Notes: a model not told the origin generated them from the sequence alone. A stretch of DNA of 15,346 nt from CBDUVZ01 sp965370805 (GCA_965370805.1 CBDUVZ010000073.1:1-15346), one strand, 5' to 3'; positions 6,180 to 13,914 are shown, counted from the first letter of the stretch. A program made the numbers and translations.

Positions 6180-7206
6180 GGTCGGCGGATGGCTCGGGGC
6201 CACCGGCCCGGAGTCGGAAGTCGTGATTTCCACCCGGGTCCGTCTCGCCCGGAACTTCGCGGAAGTGCCGTTCGTGCTCAAGGCGAAACCGGCTGACCAG
6301 TCCCGGGTGGTTGAGACGGTGCACTGGGCGCTGCAGGACTCGGGATATCTTGCCGAGGGCGGTTTCATTGATGACGAGCAACTGACCGAAGAGCGGTCCC
6401 GGTTGCTGCTCGAGCGGCATCTCGTGTCGCCGGATTTCGTCGAATCCAAACTGAAACGCGGACTGTATGTCCGGCGGGACGAAACCCTGAGCGTGATGGT
6501 GAACGAAGAAGACCATCTGCGGTTCCAGGCGCTGGTTTCCGGACTTGATTTCCCGGCGGCATTCGAGGTCGTCAGCAAGCTGGACGAGCGGCTCGAATCT
6601 CAACTGGCCTATGCGTTTTCGCCCCAGTTCGGGTTCCTGACCGCGTGCCCGACCAACCTCGGCACGGGGATGCGGGCTTCAGTGCTGGTTCACCTGCCCG
6701 GTCTGGTGTTGACCAAGGAGATTGAGAAGGTCCTGCGCGGGGCGGTGCACATCGGGTTGGTGGTGCGCGGCATGTACGGCGAAGGGACCGAGGTCAAGGG
6801 CAACCTGTTCCAGATTTCCAACCAGAAGACCCTGGGTCAGTCCGAGACCGAAATCCTGGAAACGGTGACCGATATTGCCCGCCAGGTTGTCGAGTACGAG
6901 CGGAACGCGCGCGAGTACCTGATGAAACACCTGCGGGTCGAGACCGAAGACAAAGCCTTCCGGTCGCTTGCCCTGCTCAAGAGCGCCCGGATTCTGAACT
7001 CAGAGGAAGCGATCAACCTGCTGGCAACGGTCCGGCTCGGGGTCGCGCTCGGAATTGTCAATGAAGTGAGTCTGGCCCAGGTGAGCCGGTTCCTGGTGCT
7101 GGTGCGGCCGGCGAATCTGCAGGTCATGCTCGGTGAAAAGCTGGACCTCCCGGAGCGGGACGAACGGCGAGCAACCTACATCCGTGAGTCGCTGGTCAAA
7201 CCTTAG
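6163..7206 (+). CDS. mcsB: Protein-arginine kinase McsB
   Basis: McsB phosphorylates arginines on proteins, marking them for ClpC/ClpP degradation in Firmicutes. It belongs to the phosphagen (creatine/arginine) kinase fold. The 347 residues, a normal family length, contain STRVRLARN (23-31), the NEEDH motif (114-118) and the active-site loop CPTNLGTGMRASV with Cys162. VVRGMYGEG (200-208), QISNQKTLG (217-225) and the C-terminal RDERRA (332-337) follow. RDERRA matches the phospho-arginine-binding RDxxRA motif that McsB has and metabolic arginine kinases lack, so I call McsB and not a phosphagen kinase. The start at 6163 sits inside mcsA, with AGGCGGA just upstream as a possible ribosome site. 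SelA starts 6 bases after its stop. Clp partners are not in the window. Confidence 0.95.
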   Translation: MLAADRVGGWLGATGPESEVVISTRVRLARNFAEVPFVLKAKPADQSRVVETVHWALQDSGYLAEGGFIDDEQLTEERSRLLLERHLVSPDFVESKLKRGLYVRRDETLSVMVNEEDHLRFQALVSGLDFPAAFEVVSKLDERLESQLAYAFSPQFGFLTACPTNLGTGMRASVLVHLPGLVLTKEIEKVLRGAVHIGLVVRGMYGEGTEVKGNLFQISNQKTLGQSETEILETVTDIARQVVEYERNAREYLMKHLRVETEDKAFRSLALLKSARILNSEEAINLLATVRLGVALGIVNEVSLAQVSRFLVLVRPANLQVMLGEKLDLPERDERRATYIRESLVKP

Positions 7207-7212
7207 CTTGAA

Positions 7213-8613
7213 ATGAGCAAGCCGGACAAGGCGACACCGGAGCGGCTGCGCAGGCTGCCGCAGGTGGAGAAAGTGTTCTCCGACGAGCGGCTGGCAGGCG
7301 TGATGGCGAAAGTGCACCGCCGGATGGCGACAAGGATCGTGCGTGAGTACCTGTCCGAGGTGCGGGAGAGGATTCTCGCGGGCGAAGATATTGATTACGA
7401 TACTGCCGAACTGGCGAAGCGGCTGCGTCGGGAAATCCGGCCGAGGCTGACGGGCGTAGTCAACGGGCTCGGCGTGGTGCTGCACACCGGGCTGGGTCGA
7501 GCCCCGCTGTGCGCTGCAGCCCGGGAAGCGCTGGCCGACGTGAGCTCGGGATTCAGTTCCCTTGAAATCAACCTCGACACCGGGCGCAGGGGAGACCGGT
7601 ACGAGCACGTCGAATCCCTGCTCTGCGAGCTGACCGGGGCCGAAGCGGCCCACGTGGTGAACAACAACTGCGCGGCGACCCTGCTGATTCTCTCCTCGAT
7701 GGCCGCGGGCCGGGAGGTAATCGTATCCCGGGGGCAACTGATCGAAATCGGCGGTTCGTTCCGGATTCCGGACGTGATGAAACAGAGCGGGTGCCGGATG
7801 GTCGAAGTCGGCACCACCAACCGGACCCACCTGCGCGATTACCGCAACGCAATCACCGAAGAGACAGCAGCTTTGCTGCGGGTGCACATGTCCAACTACC
7901 GGATTCGCGGGTTCACCAAAGAGGTCGAGCTCAAAGAGATGGTCGAGCTGGGCCGGGAACGCGGAATCCCGGTGATTGACGACCTCGGTTCAGGTGCGCT
8001 GATTGACCTGGCGAGATTCGACCTGCCCAGGGAGCCGCTGGTTCAGGAATCGATGCAGACCGGGGCTGCGGTCGCCTGCTTTTCGGGTGACAAGCTGATT
8101 GGCGCGTGCCAGGCCGGAATCATCGTCGGCAAGCGGGAGCAGATTGAGAAGATGAAGAAGCACCCGTTGACCCGGGCATTGCGGTGCGACAAGCTTTCCT
8201 TTGCGGTCCTGGAGCGGACCCTTGAGCTTTTCCTCGACGAGCCGAAGGTGCTCGAAGAGCACGCGCTGTTCCGGATACTGTTCAAGCCGGTGAAGCAGAT
8301 GCAGCGTGAGGCGCAGTCGCTGGCACGCAAGGTCGAAGGCAAGCTGGCGGACGTGGCCGAAGTCAAAGTCCGGGCTGCGCTGTCCGAATTCGGCGGCGGG
8401 TCACTGGCTACCGAGAGCCTTGAGTCACGCGTAGTGGCAATCCGGCCGAAGTCGATGAGTGTTGACGAACTGGCGCAGAAGATGCGCTATTACCGGCCGC
8501 CGGTGTTCGGCCGGGTGGAGCGGGATGAGTACCTGCTCGACTTCCGCACCCTGCGCAAGGACGAAATCCCGACCGTGGCCGAAGCCCTGCTTTCAGTGCT
8601 CGGGCCGGAATAG
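7213..8613 (+). CDS. selA: L-seryl-tRNA(Sec) selenium transferase
   Basis: SelA is a PLP enzyme that converts seryl-tRNA(Sec) to selenocysteyl-tRNA(Sec) using selenophosphate, so this organism probably makes selenoproteins. The 466 residues are of standard length. They show an N-terminal tRNA-binding helical part (1-75), the GVVLHTGLGRAPL region (87-99), HVVNNNCAATLL (147-158), the EVGTTNRTHLRDY loop (198-210), VIDDLGSGALID (254-265) and the PLP lysine in FSGDKLIGACQAG (K294). The C-terminus has RPPVFGRVERDEYLLDFRTL (428-447), typical of bacterial SelA. Two local deviations from the usual motif stand out: VNGLG where many members have INATG, and GACQAG where many have GGPQAG. Neither removes a catalytic residue I know of. 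It is the last gene of the operon. SelB, SelD and the tRNA(Sec) gene were not seen here. Confidence 0.95.
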   Translation: MSKPDKATPERLRRLPQVEKVFSDERLAGVMAKVHRRMATRIVREYLSEVRERILAGEDIDYDTAELAKRLRREIRPRLTGVVNGLGVVLHTGLGRAPLCAAAREALADVSSGFSSLEINLDTGRRGDRYEHVESLLCELTGAEAAHVVNNNCAATLLILSSMAAGREVIVSRGQLIEIGGSFRIPDVMKQSGCRMVEVGTTNRTHLRDYRNAITEETAALLRVHMSNYRIRGFTKEVELKEMVELGRERGIPVIDDLGSGALIDLARFDLPREPLVQESMQTGAAVACFSGDKLIGACQAGIIVGKREQIEKMKKHPLTRALRCDKLSFAVLERTLELFLDEPKVLEEHALFRILFKPVKQMQREAQSLARKVEGKLADVAEVKVRAALSEFGGGSLATESLESRVVAIRPKSMSVDELAQKMRYYRPPVFGRVERDEYLLDFRTLRKDEIPTVAEALLSVLGPE

Positions 8614-8707
8614 GCCCGGGTTCCCGCACAACAACCGGCCTTGCTTTTCAGTTCCGAGTGTCAGTCGCGTCTTGCCCGGACAGTCGGGAAAGCGAGGGGA
8701 TTCCGGG

Positions 8708-9678
8708 TCAGGTCTTCAGCCGGTCAAGGGCCCGGGTTGCGAGCAATGTCAGCCAGCGGGACGGCTCCCTTTTCTGCCCGAACTCCCAGTCGCCCCATGC
8801 TTTCCAGACCGACTCCGGCGTGAACCGGCCCCGGGCATCGGCTTTGCCCGCAACGAGTTTCGCCATCTCCTGCAGCCGCGGGTCTTTGCGCAGCCACGGG
8901 AACCGGGTCAGTACGTCGAGCACGTGCAGGATGTCGTACCAGACCAGCGGGGCTTTCAGCTTTCGGAAATCGGTGCCCATGTGGAACATGTACGGGTGCC
9001 GGGTCTGGCTTTCAGACCAGAGGGTAAGCAGGGCTTCGGCCCCGGTGCGGGCAGCCTTGCTGGAGCGCCATTTCGCGGTCAAAGACAGGGCTTTGAGCAT
9101 CGCCAGGTTGGCGTAAGGACAAGGGTCGTCTTTGCGACCCGGGCCGCGCCACTTGCCGAGTTCCGGAGAAGCGGCACAGGGCCAGCCGTTGTCGCGCACC
9201 AGCCCGGCCAGATGTCGGGTCGCACAGTCCGGACGTGCGGGTCCCTGCCCAGACCGAACCCGGTCAAGGCATAGACAAGCAGCGGCGCGTCGCACAGGGC
9301 CCAGGCCCACTGGTCCTTGCCGGTTCCGCCGTGGCGCGGGTGGATGTTCATCAGCATCTGGAACGGTCCCTGCTCGGACCGGTGCTTCATGACCCGGGTG
9401 ATGATTCTGTCCAGGCCTGGGGTTCTGGCTTTCAGACCAAGGTCAGCCAGGAACGTCAGCTTGTGCAGCGGGTGCCCGGCAGACCGGTGGCTGGCGATGA
9501 CCTTTACCGGCCAGCCGGCCAGTTCGGCAAGCAGGGCTTTCACCTGCGGGTGGTTCAGCATTGCCTGGTATGCGGCCCTCGCTTCCGCAGTGCTCTGCCG
9601 CTGGCCAAGCAGGTCGCGCCGGGTGCGGTACTCGACCCAGGGCTCGCCTTGAACCAGCCAGTCAATCAATGGGTTCAT
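8708..9678 (-). pseudogene. Conserved hypothetical protein split by a frameshift
   Basis: Two overlapping minus-strand frames form one protein of about 323 residues. The 5' part runs from the ATG at 9678 (MNPLIDWLVQGEPWVEYRTR) through GTGKDQWAWALCDAPLLVYA to RDPHVRT near 9230. The 3' part resumes in another frame as RHLAGLVRDNGWP and runs through SPELGKWRGPGRKDDPCPYA, GTDFRKLKAPLVWYDILHV and GRFTPESVWKAWGDW to the TGA at 8708. One missing base (or two extra) between about 9215 and 9232 would join them. Both halves read as normal protein, so the lesion is recent or a sequencing error. The tryptophan-rich helical pattern resembles uncharacterised proteins with an alpha/alpha-toroid (prenyltransferase-like) look. 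I do not know its function. It faces selA with a 94-base gap. The nominal single-frame extents are 9079-9678 and 8708-9310. Confidence 0.75.
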
Positions 9679-9785
9679 TGTTCACTTCATACCGTGCTGA
9701 GCTATTCTGTCCGCAATACCATTGATGTCAAACCGGGCTGCACCGGCCTTCGCGTATCTGCCGGAGAACCTGCGGGCACCGGGCC

Positions 9786-10061
9786 GGACGTATCGGGGAA
9801 CGCATGAGGGGACGCATGACCGGACGCCCTGGGGGACGCCTTGGGGGACGTATTGGGGGACATATCGGTAGACGCATCGGGGGGCGCATCGGGGGATGCA
9901 TCGGGGGACACATCGGGGGATGCACCAGGGGACATATCGGAGGACGTATCAGGGGACAGATCAGGGGACGTATCGGGGAACGTATGAGGGGATGTATCGG
10001 TAGACGCATCGGGGGACGTACTGGTAGACGTATTGGGGGACGCCCCGGGGGACCACTCAGG
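9786..10061. repeat. 12-bp tandem array, 23 units in perfect phase
   Basis: The consensus unit is GGACGTATCGGG. Cutting from 9786 gives 23 consecutive 12-mers with no indel to 10061. Variants include GGACGCATGACC, GGACATATCGGT, AGACGCATCGGG and GGATGCACCAGG. Neighbouring variants recur together: GGACGTATCGGG followed by GAACGYATGAGG occurs at 9786 and again at 9966, and AGACGCATCGGG after a GGT-ending unit occurs at 9870 and 10002. This suggests that multi-unit blocks were copied. Because 12 is a multiple of three, the plus strand gives GGRI-type and the minus strand SPDT- or RPPI-type reading frames. I treat these as by-products. The rest of the 9679-10161 gap holds no other feature I can support. 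Confidence 0.8.
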
Positions 10062-10161
10062 GGGCGGCAATTTGCTGCCCCGGGGGCGGCAAAATCGGAG
10101 CCGAACTGCAAGAAAAAGGCGGGGTCTGACGTCTCATACTATAAAGACACAGGAGTAGAAA

Positions 10162-10512
10162 ATGAAACCGCTTGAACTCGAACCCGAAGCCGTCGAGATG
10201 CTGGTTGATATCGTGTACCAGACCGAAGACCCGTACGACCGGTGGCTGGTGCCGGCGCTGGAGACGCTCGGGATGAAGCGACCGGCCCAGGAATACTTGA
10301 ACCAGGCCGGGCTGCGCCGCGTGCCCTACATCCAGCAGCAGGGGTTTGCCTGCTTCCTGGTAAGGAAGCTCAAGGCGCATCACGGTGTCGAACTGGTCGA
10401 GGCGGTGCTCAACGAGTTCGACCGGTGGGCGGCCAAGGGGCTGGACCCGGTGCAGATGCAGCGGATGACGGTGCACTGCTGGAACCGGCTCAAGCAGGCA
10501 CGCGGCCGCTGA
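10162..10512 (+). CDS. Small hypothetical protein, 116 residues
   Basis: I do not recognise this protein. The start is well supported: AGGAG at 10151-10155 sits 6 bases before ATG, one of the few clear Shine-Dalgarno sites in the window. The sequence begins MKPLELEPEAVEMLVDIVYQ and ends VHCWNRLKQARGR. It looks like a soluble, mostly helical, cytoplasmic protein with an acidic N-terminal half and a basic C-terminal tail. It has no membrane segment, signal peptide or metal motif; its only cysteines are two isolated ones, in FACFLV and VHCW. TEDPYDRWLVPALETLGM and GVELVEAVLNEFDRWA are the parts most likely to be conserved. It stands alone between the 12-bp array and a convergent secreted protein. 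TATAAA at 10140-10145 could be part of a promoter but has no good -35 partner. Confidence 0.65.
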   Translation: MKPLELEPEAVEMLVDIVYQTEDPYDRWLVPALETLGMKRPAQEYLNQAGLRRVPYIQQQGFACFLVRKLKAHHGVELVEAVLNEFDRWAAKGLDPVQMQRMTVHCWNRLKQARGR

Positions 10513-10624
10513 GACCGGGCCCGGGTTCAGGCGGAAAGCGCTGCTGCCAGTCTGCCGAGACTTGTTTACGCTTTCAGTCCCCGCGGTCAGTGGACTGGTG
10601 CCCGCGCCCGGTTCCCTCTGGAGA

Positions 10625-12732
10625 TTACTTTTGCAGTATCACCTTGGTTGTGGTCCGGCGGTCCGGCTGCCGCACGAAATACACGCCCGGGGCCAGGTGG
10701 TGGACGTCGTTTTCGCCGGGGGAGAGGTTAAGTACCCTGCGACCGGAAGCATCGAACAGCACCACGGGTTCCCGGCTTTCGATATTCAGGACGCGGTTCG
10801 CCGGCACCGGCCAGACTCGCAGCTGCGCCGTCCTTACGGTCGGGATCCGTTCCAGTTCGATGCCTGAGGGCATCACGACCAGCCGGTAACGCCGGATATG
10901 GCTGGTGTAGACTGTGTCTGCTTGCACCACGATTCTCCAGGAATTCTCAGGGACATAGGTGATTCCCAGGTGCACTGGGTCAGCCGGGTCGGCAATCGAG
11001 AATACCTCCACGTAATTGACCCCGCCGGTAACCAGCAGCGTGTCGCAGACCGCAACGCAGATTGCATTCCGACCCTGGATCCGCGCCAGCTCGCGCAGCG
11101 AACCGGGGTCGGCAACGCTGTACACATTGAGTTGCCCTCCGCAGTGTGGTACGACGTACAGCAACGTGTCCTTGACAACCAGGTCATCGACCTCGATACT
11201 GGTATCGCCAAGCAAGACGGGATTTGCCGGGTCACCGATATCCAGGGACCAGATGCGACTGCCGCCGATGAAGCATACGTTGTCCTGAATCGTCATCCGG
11301 CGCGGGGTCATGCTGACACGAAGCGAGCCGGCAACCTGCGGGACCTGAGGCTCAGACAGGTCGTACACCACCAGGCCGCTGTCGGTCGCTACAAACCCCA
11401 GCGTGTCTCTGACAACCACCGCGGCCCGCCCGGACCGTAGCGCGACCGAGCCCAAGAGCCGGGGATGCAACGGGTCGCTCAGTCCGATGACGTCAAGCCG
11501 CGTCGTATCCGGGTAGCGCAGGGTCGCAACCAGCGCGAGCGTACCGTCCTGTCCCAGGCAAACCGGCAGGTCCTCAAGCTCAAGTAACCCCAGCAATTCC
11601 AGGTCACCCGGTCCGGTTCCATCAAGAACCGTCAAGCAGCGGCCCAGCCCGTACACCAGACTACCATCAACTGTCAGGTCTCTGCCGGTGTGGCTGATGG
11701 GTACGTACCCGACCCGGCTCGGGTGTGCTGCATCGGTCATGTTCAGGATTTCGAATCGGTTCTGGAACACTACGTATGCCAGCGAATTATGCCACGCAAT
11801 CCCGGTGCAGGAACCGCCGTGCTCAGTCACCAGATAGGGATTCGCCGGGTCGGCAACCGAAATCACCTTGAGCGAACCGCCCAACCAGTAGGTTACGGCC
11901 GCGAACGTGTCACTCAGTGCGATTCGGTACGGGTAGGTTTCACTTGTATCAAACACGCCGAGCAGTTGACCGTTGAGCGGGTCGGTGATGTCGTATATCC
12001 AGAGTCCTGACACCGGACTGCACGGTCCGTGACTTGATGTCAGGTAGAGCCTGGTTCCTCCGATTGCGAATCCCGGATAACCGCTGGCCTGACCCCACTG
12101 AGCTAGCCGATGGAGTCCGGTCGGGTCGGCGATATTGTAGACTTCAACGCCACAGCCCCAGACGCTGAGAAAGGCCAACGTATCATAGACCTGATCATAT
12201 CTGCAGCAATCCGCACACGGGCCGAATCAAGCAATTCCGGTGCGCTCGGGTCAGCGACATCCCAGGACGACATACAAAGATATCGGGATGCCAGCATGAT
12301 GCTGTCCCTGGCCCAGACCGCGCTCACCGGCGATGGGAAATCGATCCCACCGAGCAGCACCGGGTTGGCCGGGTCCCCTACGTCCCATATCTCTACGTCC
12401 CGGGATGGGTCATACGTCGTGCTGTAGGAAAAGATGGTGACGTAGAGTCGGTCGTTGTCCAGCCACAAGTCCTTGACCGAGCCCAGACATCTGATGCGGT
12501 CTGACAGCACGGCCGGGTCGGTCGGGTCTGAAACGTCGATGGCAAGAACTCCGCCGCCCGAGCCGACGAAAGCGATGCTGCGGGCCGTATCCAGGGCCAC
12601 CGCAATCCCGGTACTGAAAGGATATGCCCCGGTCATTTCGAGCGCTACCGTGTCCGGCCGCTGTGTCGGGGCGGCCGGCAACGGAAGAACTGCACCCAGA
12701 CCGAGTGCAACTGCCAGTGTGACTACAAACAT
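10625..12732 (-). pseudogene. Secreted LVIVD beta-propeller protein with C-terminal sorting domain, split by a frameshift
   Basis: Two minus-strand frames make one secreted protein of about 700 residues. I prefer the ATG at 12732, because AAGGAACC lies 5-12 bases upstream and it begins the signal peptide MFVVTLAVALGLGAVLPLPA directly; an in-frame ATG at 12759 is possible. About twelve blade motifs of the form [V/I]xD[V/I]xDPxxPxLL follow (for example VEIWDVGDPANPVLLG, LKVISVADPANPYL, VEVFSIADPADPVHLG). These LVIVD repeats form beta-propellers. The last 69 residues (RVWPVPANRVLNI, LFDASGRRVLNL, LAPGVYFVRQ, TTTKVILQK) look like a type IX secretion sorting domain, so the protein is probably surface-anchored or released. 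The frame breaks between about 12200 and 12215: SARVRIAA is in one frame and RYDQVYDTLAFLSVWG in the other, fitting one lost base or two gained. The single-frame extents are 12103-12759 and 10625-12178. Ligand unknown. Confidence 0.8.
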
Positions 12733-12993
12733 CCTTGGTTCCTTTCTTGCCCGCGTCAATCCAGGCCGGCTAATCCTGCCTGAATGCGGACAAGCACGTC
12801 AAAGCAGACTTACGTCCTCCTTGGTTGATTGTGGTATCGCATGAAGACTCATACGACATAAGCGGATTCCGGCCGACAGTGGTGTGAAATTCAGGCAAGA
12901 ACGGACAAACTGACTAGATATCCTCCTCAGTCGATAGTACATTATCCGCGTGCTCCGAATCATGTCAAGGATATATCCATTCATCCCCGCGCC

Positions 12994-13021
12994 TTGCACC
13001 GGAGCGGTTTTCCGGTATAAT
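12994..13021 (+). promoter_or_regulatory. Strong sigma70-like promoter
   Basis: TTGCAC (12994-12999), 16 bases and a perfect TATAAT (13016-13021) make the best promoter match in the window. No convincing gene follows on the plus strand, so the product may be a non-coding RNA. CGGTATAAT resembles CGGTATAGT at the lysS promoter. Confidence 0.5.
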
Positions 13022-13027
13022 TACTGT

Positions 13028-13126
13028 GGGATTGGAGGGAACAGGTGCGTAGTTATCTGCTCCCTTCTGACAATTTGATTTGCTCTGCTTCGGTCGTACG
13101 GCGCTGTTCCATTTCAGCGCGGTTTT
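13028..13126 (+). ncRNA. Candidate small RNA of about 100 nt
   Basis: The predicted transcript starts near 13028, behind the TATAAT at 13016-13021. It could end at a terminator-like hairpin (13101-13126) or read on to a second GC hairpin with a T-run (13203-13236). A further stem pairs GGAGGGA (13034-13040) with TCCCTTC (13061-13067), one G-U included, enclosing a 20-base loop. No RNA family was recognised, so this rests only on promoter, stem and terminator order. Confidence 0.25.
13101..13126 (+). terminator. Terminator-like hairpin
   Basis: GCGCTG (13101-13106) pairs perfectly with CAGCGC (13115-13120) across an 8-base loop, and GGTTTTC follows with four Ts. The stem is short and the T-run modest, so termination may be partial. 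Confidence 0.35.
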
Positions 13127-13202
13127 CACTCGATACGGTCCGGGGTTGGGTGCGGCTCAATCAGGTATGACCCTGAGGCGCAGTGACACTACAAACCTCC
13201 TG

Positions 13203-13236
13203 CGAAGCCCGCGCCCGGCTCCGGACCGCTTTTTGT
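13203..13236 (+). terminator. GC hairpin repeat copy with T-run, terminator-like
   Basis: The core AGCCCGCGCCCGGCT forms a stem around a CGCGCCC loop and extends outward with one mismatch. It is followed by CCGGACCGCTTTTTG with five Ts. The same core recurs at 13881-13914, and GCCCGCGCCCGGTTCC occurs at 10600-10615. It may terminate plus-strand transcripts from the promoter at 12994-13021. Confidence 0.4.
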
Positions 13237-13384
13237 ACGTTGCTGGTGGTTCTCTCGCCGTGTCGCAGGAAATGCGGCTACCGTCACCGTTAGTCGCGTC
13301 ACCGTCAGTCCCATAAGCAGGACCCGGCCTACATGAGGACTGCATCAGAGCAGGCATTCAAGGGAATGCGGCAGGAAATCTTCG

Positions 13385-13648
13385 GGCAACTCCTTTGAGA
13401 AGTATTCCGACAACACCTGCTTGAAGTCATCCGGCAAGTCTTCAGATAACTACTGCAGCAGCACCTCTTCAAGCTCTTCTGACAAGTCTTTGGACAACTA
13501 CAGCAGCAACACTTCTTCGAACTCTTCTGACAAGTCTTTGGACAACTACTGCAGCAACACCTGTTTCAAGTCCTTGCGCAAGTCTTCGACGAACTCTTCC
13601 GGCAAGTGCTGCAGCAAGTCTTCTGACAAGTCTTTGGACAACTATTCA
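13385..13648. repeat. 48-bp minisatellite, about six units
   Basis: Units start every 48 bases at 13385 (degenerate), 13433, 13481, 13529, 13577 (diverged) and 13625 (partial). The segment GACAAGTCTTTGGACAACTA is identical at 13481, 13529 and 13625. The plus strand reads as 16-residue SSDKSLDNYSSNTSSN units without stops. One minus-strand frame reads LSKDLSEEFEEVLLQ followed by TAG in most units. No ribosome site precedes either frame, so I treat it as non-coding. Confidence 0.75.
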
Positions 13649-13721
13649 GGGGGCCGGGGAGGGGGTCAAGCCAGATAATGCGTATCTGATTGCCGGGCCG
13701 TCTCTTAGCCCCGATTTCCGC

Positions 13722-13750
13722 TTGCGGTCAATGATAATTCTTTGTATCAT
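13722..13750 (+). promoter_or_regulatory. Promoter-like sequence sharing its -35 region with the lysS promoter
   Basis: TTGCGG (13722-13727), 17 bases and TATCAT (13745-13750). TTTCCGCTTGCG at 13715-13726 is identical to 2163-2174 in front of lysS. No gene follows; the downstream 150 bases end in the GC hairpin at 13881-13914. Confidence 0.3.
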
Positions 13751-13880
13751 GGGCCGAACAGGAGCAGTCGCACGCCCTGACCGGTCGGCCCGGTTACCGA
13801 ACGGCGTGTTCCTGCCCGGGTCGCAAGCGGTCAGCAGTTGGCGGCAGGCGGTCAGCGGTGTGTGGTAAGCAGTGAGCGGG

Positions 13881-13914
13881 CCGGAGCCCGCGCCCGGCTC
13901 CGGATCGCATTTTC
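13881..13914 (+). terminator. Perfect GC hairpin with short T-run (second repeat copy)
   Basis: CCGGAGCC pairs perfectly with GGCTCCGG across the 7-base loop CGCGCCC, followed by ATCGCATTTTC. It shares its core with 13203-13236. The T-run is on the plus strand, so it would act on plus-strand transcripts and not on the TPR gene, which reads the other way. Confidence 0.4.

Noticed and set aside
5409..6578. 389-residue minus-strand frame opposite lolD, mcsA and mcsB
   Set aside because: It is an antisense shadow; all three plus-strand genes have full family motifs and overlapping starts and stops.
7000..7887. 295-residue minus-strand frame opposite mcsB and selA
   Set aside because: It is histidine- and proline-rich antisense sequence without family motifs, lying opposite well-conserved SelA.
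8614..8707. A tRNA(Sec) gene next to selA
   Set aside because: The 94-base gap has no acceptor stem pairing, no TpsiC arm and no CCA end.
9804..10175. Plus-strand glycine/arginine/isoleucine-rich frame and minus-strand SPDT- or RPPI-rich frames across the 12-bp array
   Set aside because: They follow automatically from a stop-free 12-base repeat read in any frame. None has a ribosome site or a non-repetitive domain, and the plus frame runs into the better-supported gene at 10162.
8708..12732. Selenocysteine (TGA) readthrough or programmed frameshifting to explain the two split genes, given that selA is present
   Set aside because: In both genes the halves lie in different frames and are not separated by an in-frame TGA. 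No slippery heptamer or downstream stem is evident at the junctions.
13045..13170. GTG-started 41-codon frame behind GGAGGGA
   Set aside because: Its spacing from a Shine-Dalgarno is acceptable, but the sequence has no protein-like features and crosses a terminator-like hairpin. It is kept only as an alternative reading of the small-RNA region.
9786..13648. CRISPR array
   Set aside because: The repeats are contiguous 12-bp and 48-bp units without unique spacers, and no cas genes are present.
13421..13678. Serine/lysine/asparagine-rich 85-residue plus-strand frame
   Set aside because: It covers only the 48-bp minisatellite, has no Shine-Dalgarno, and its composition comes from the repeat.
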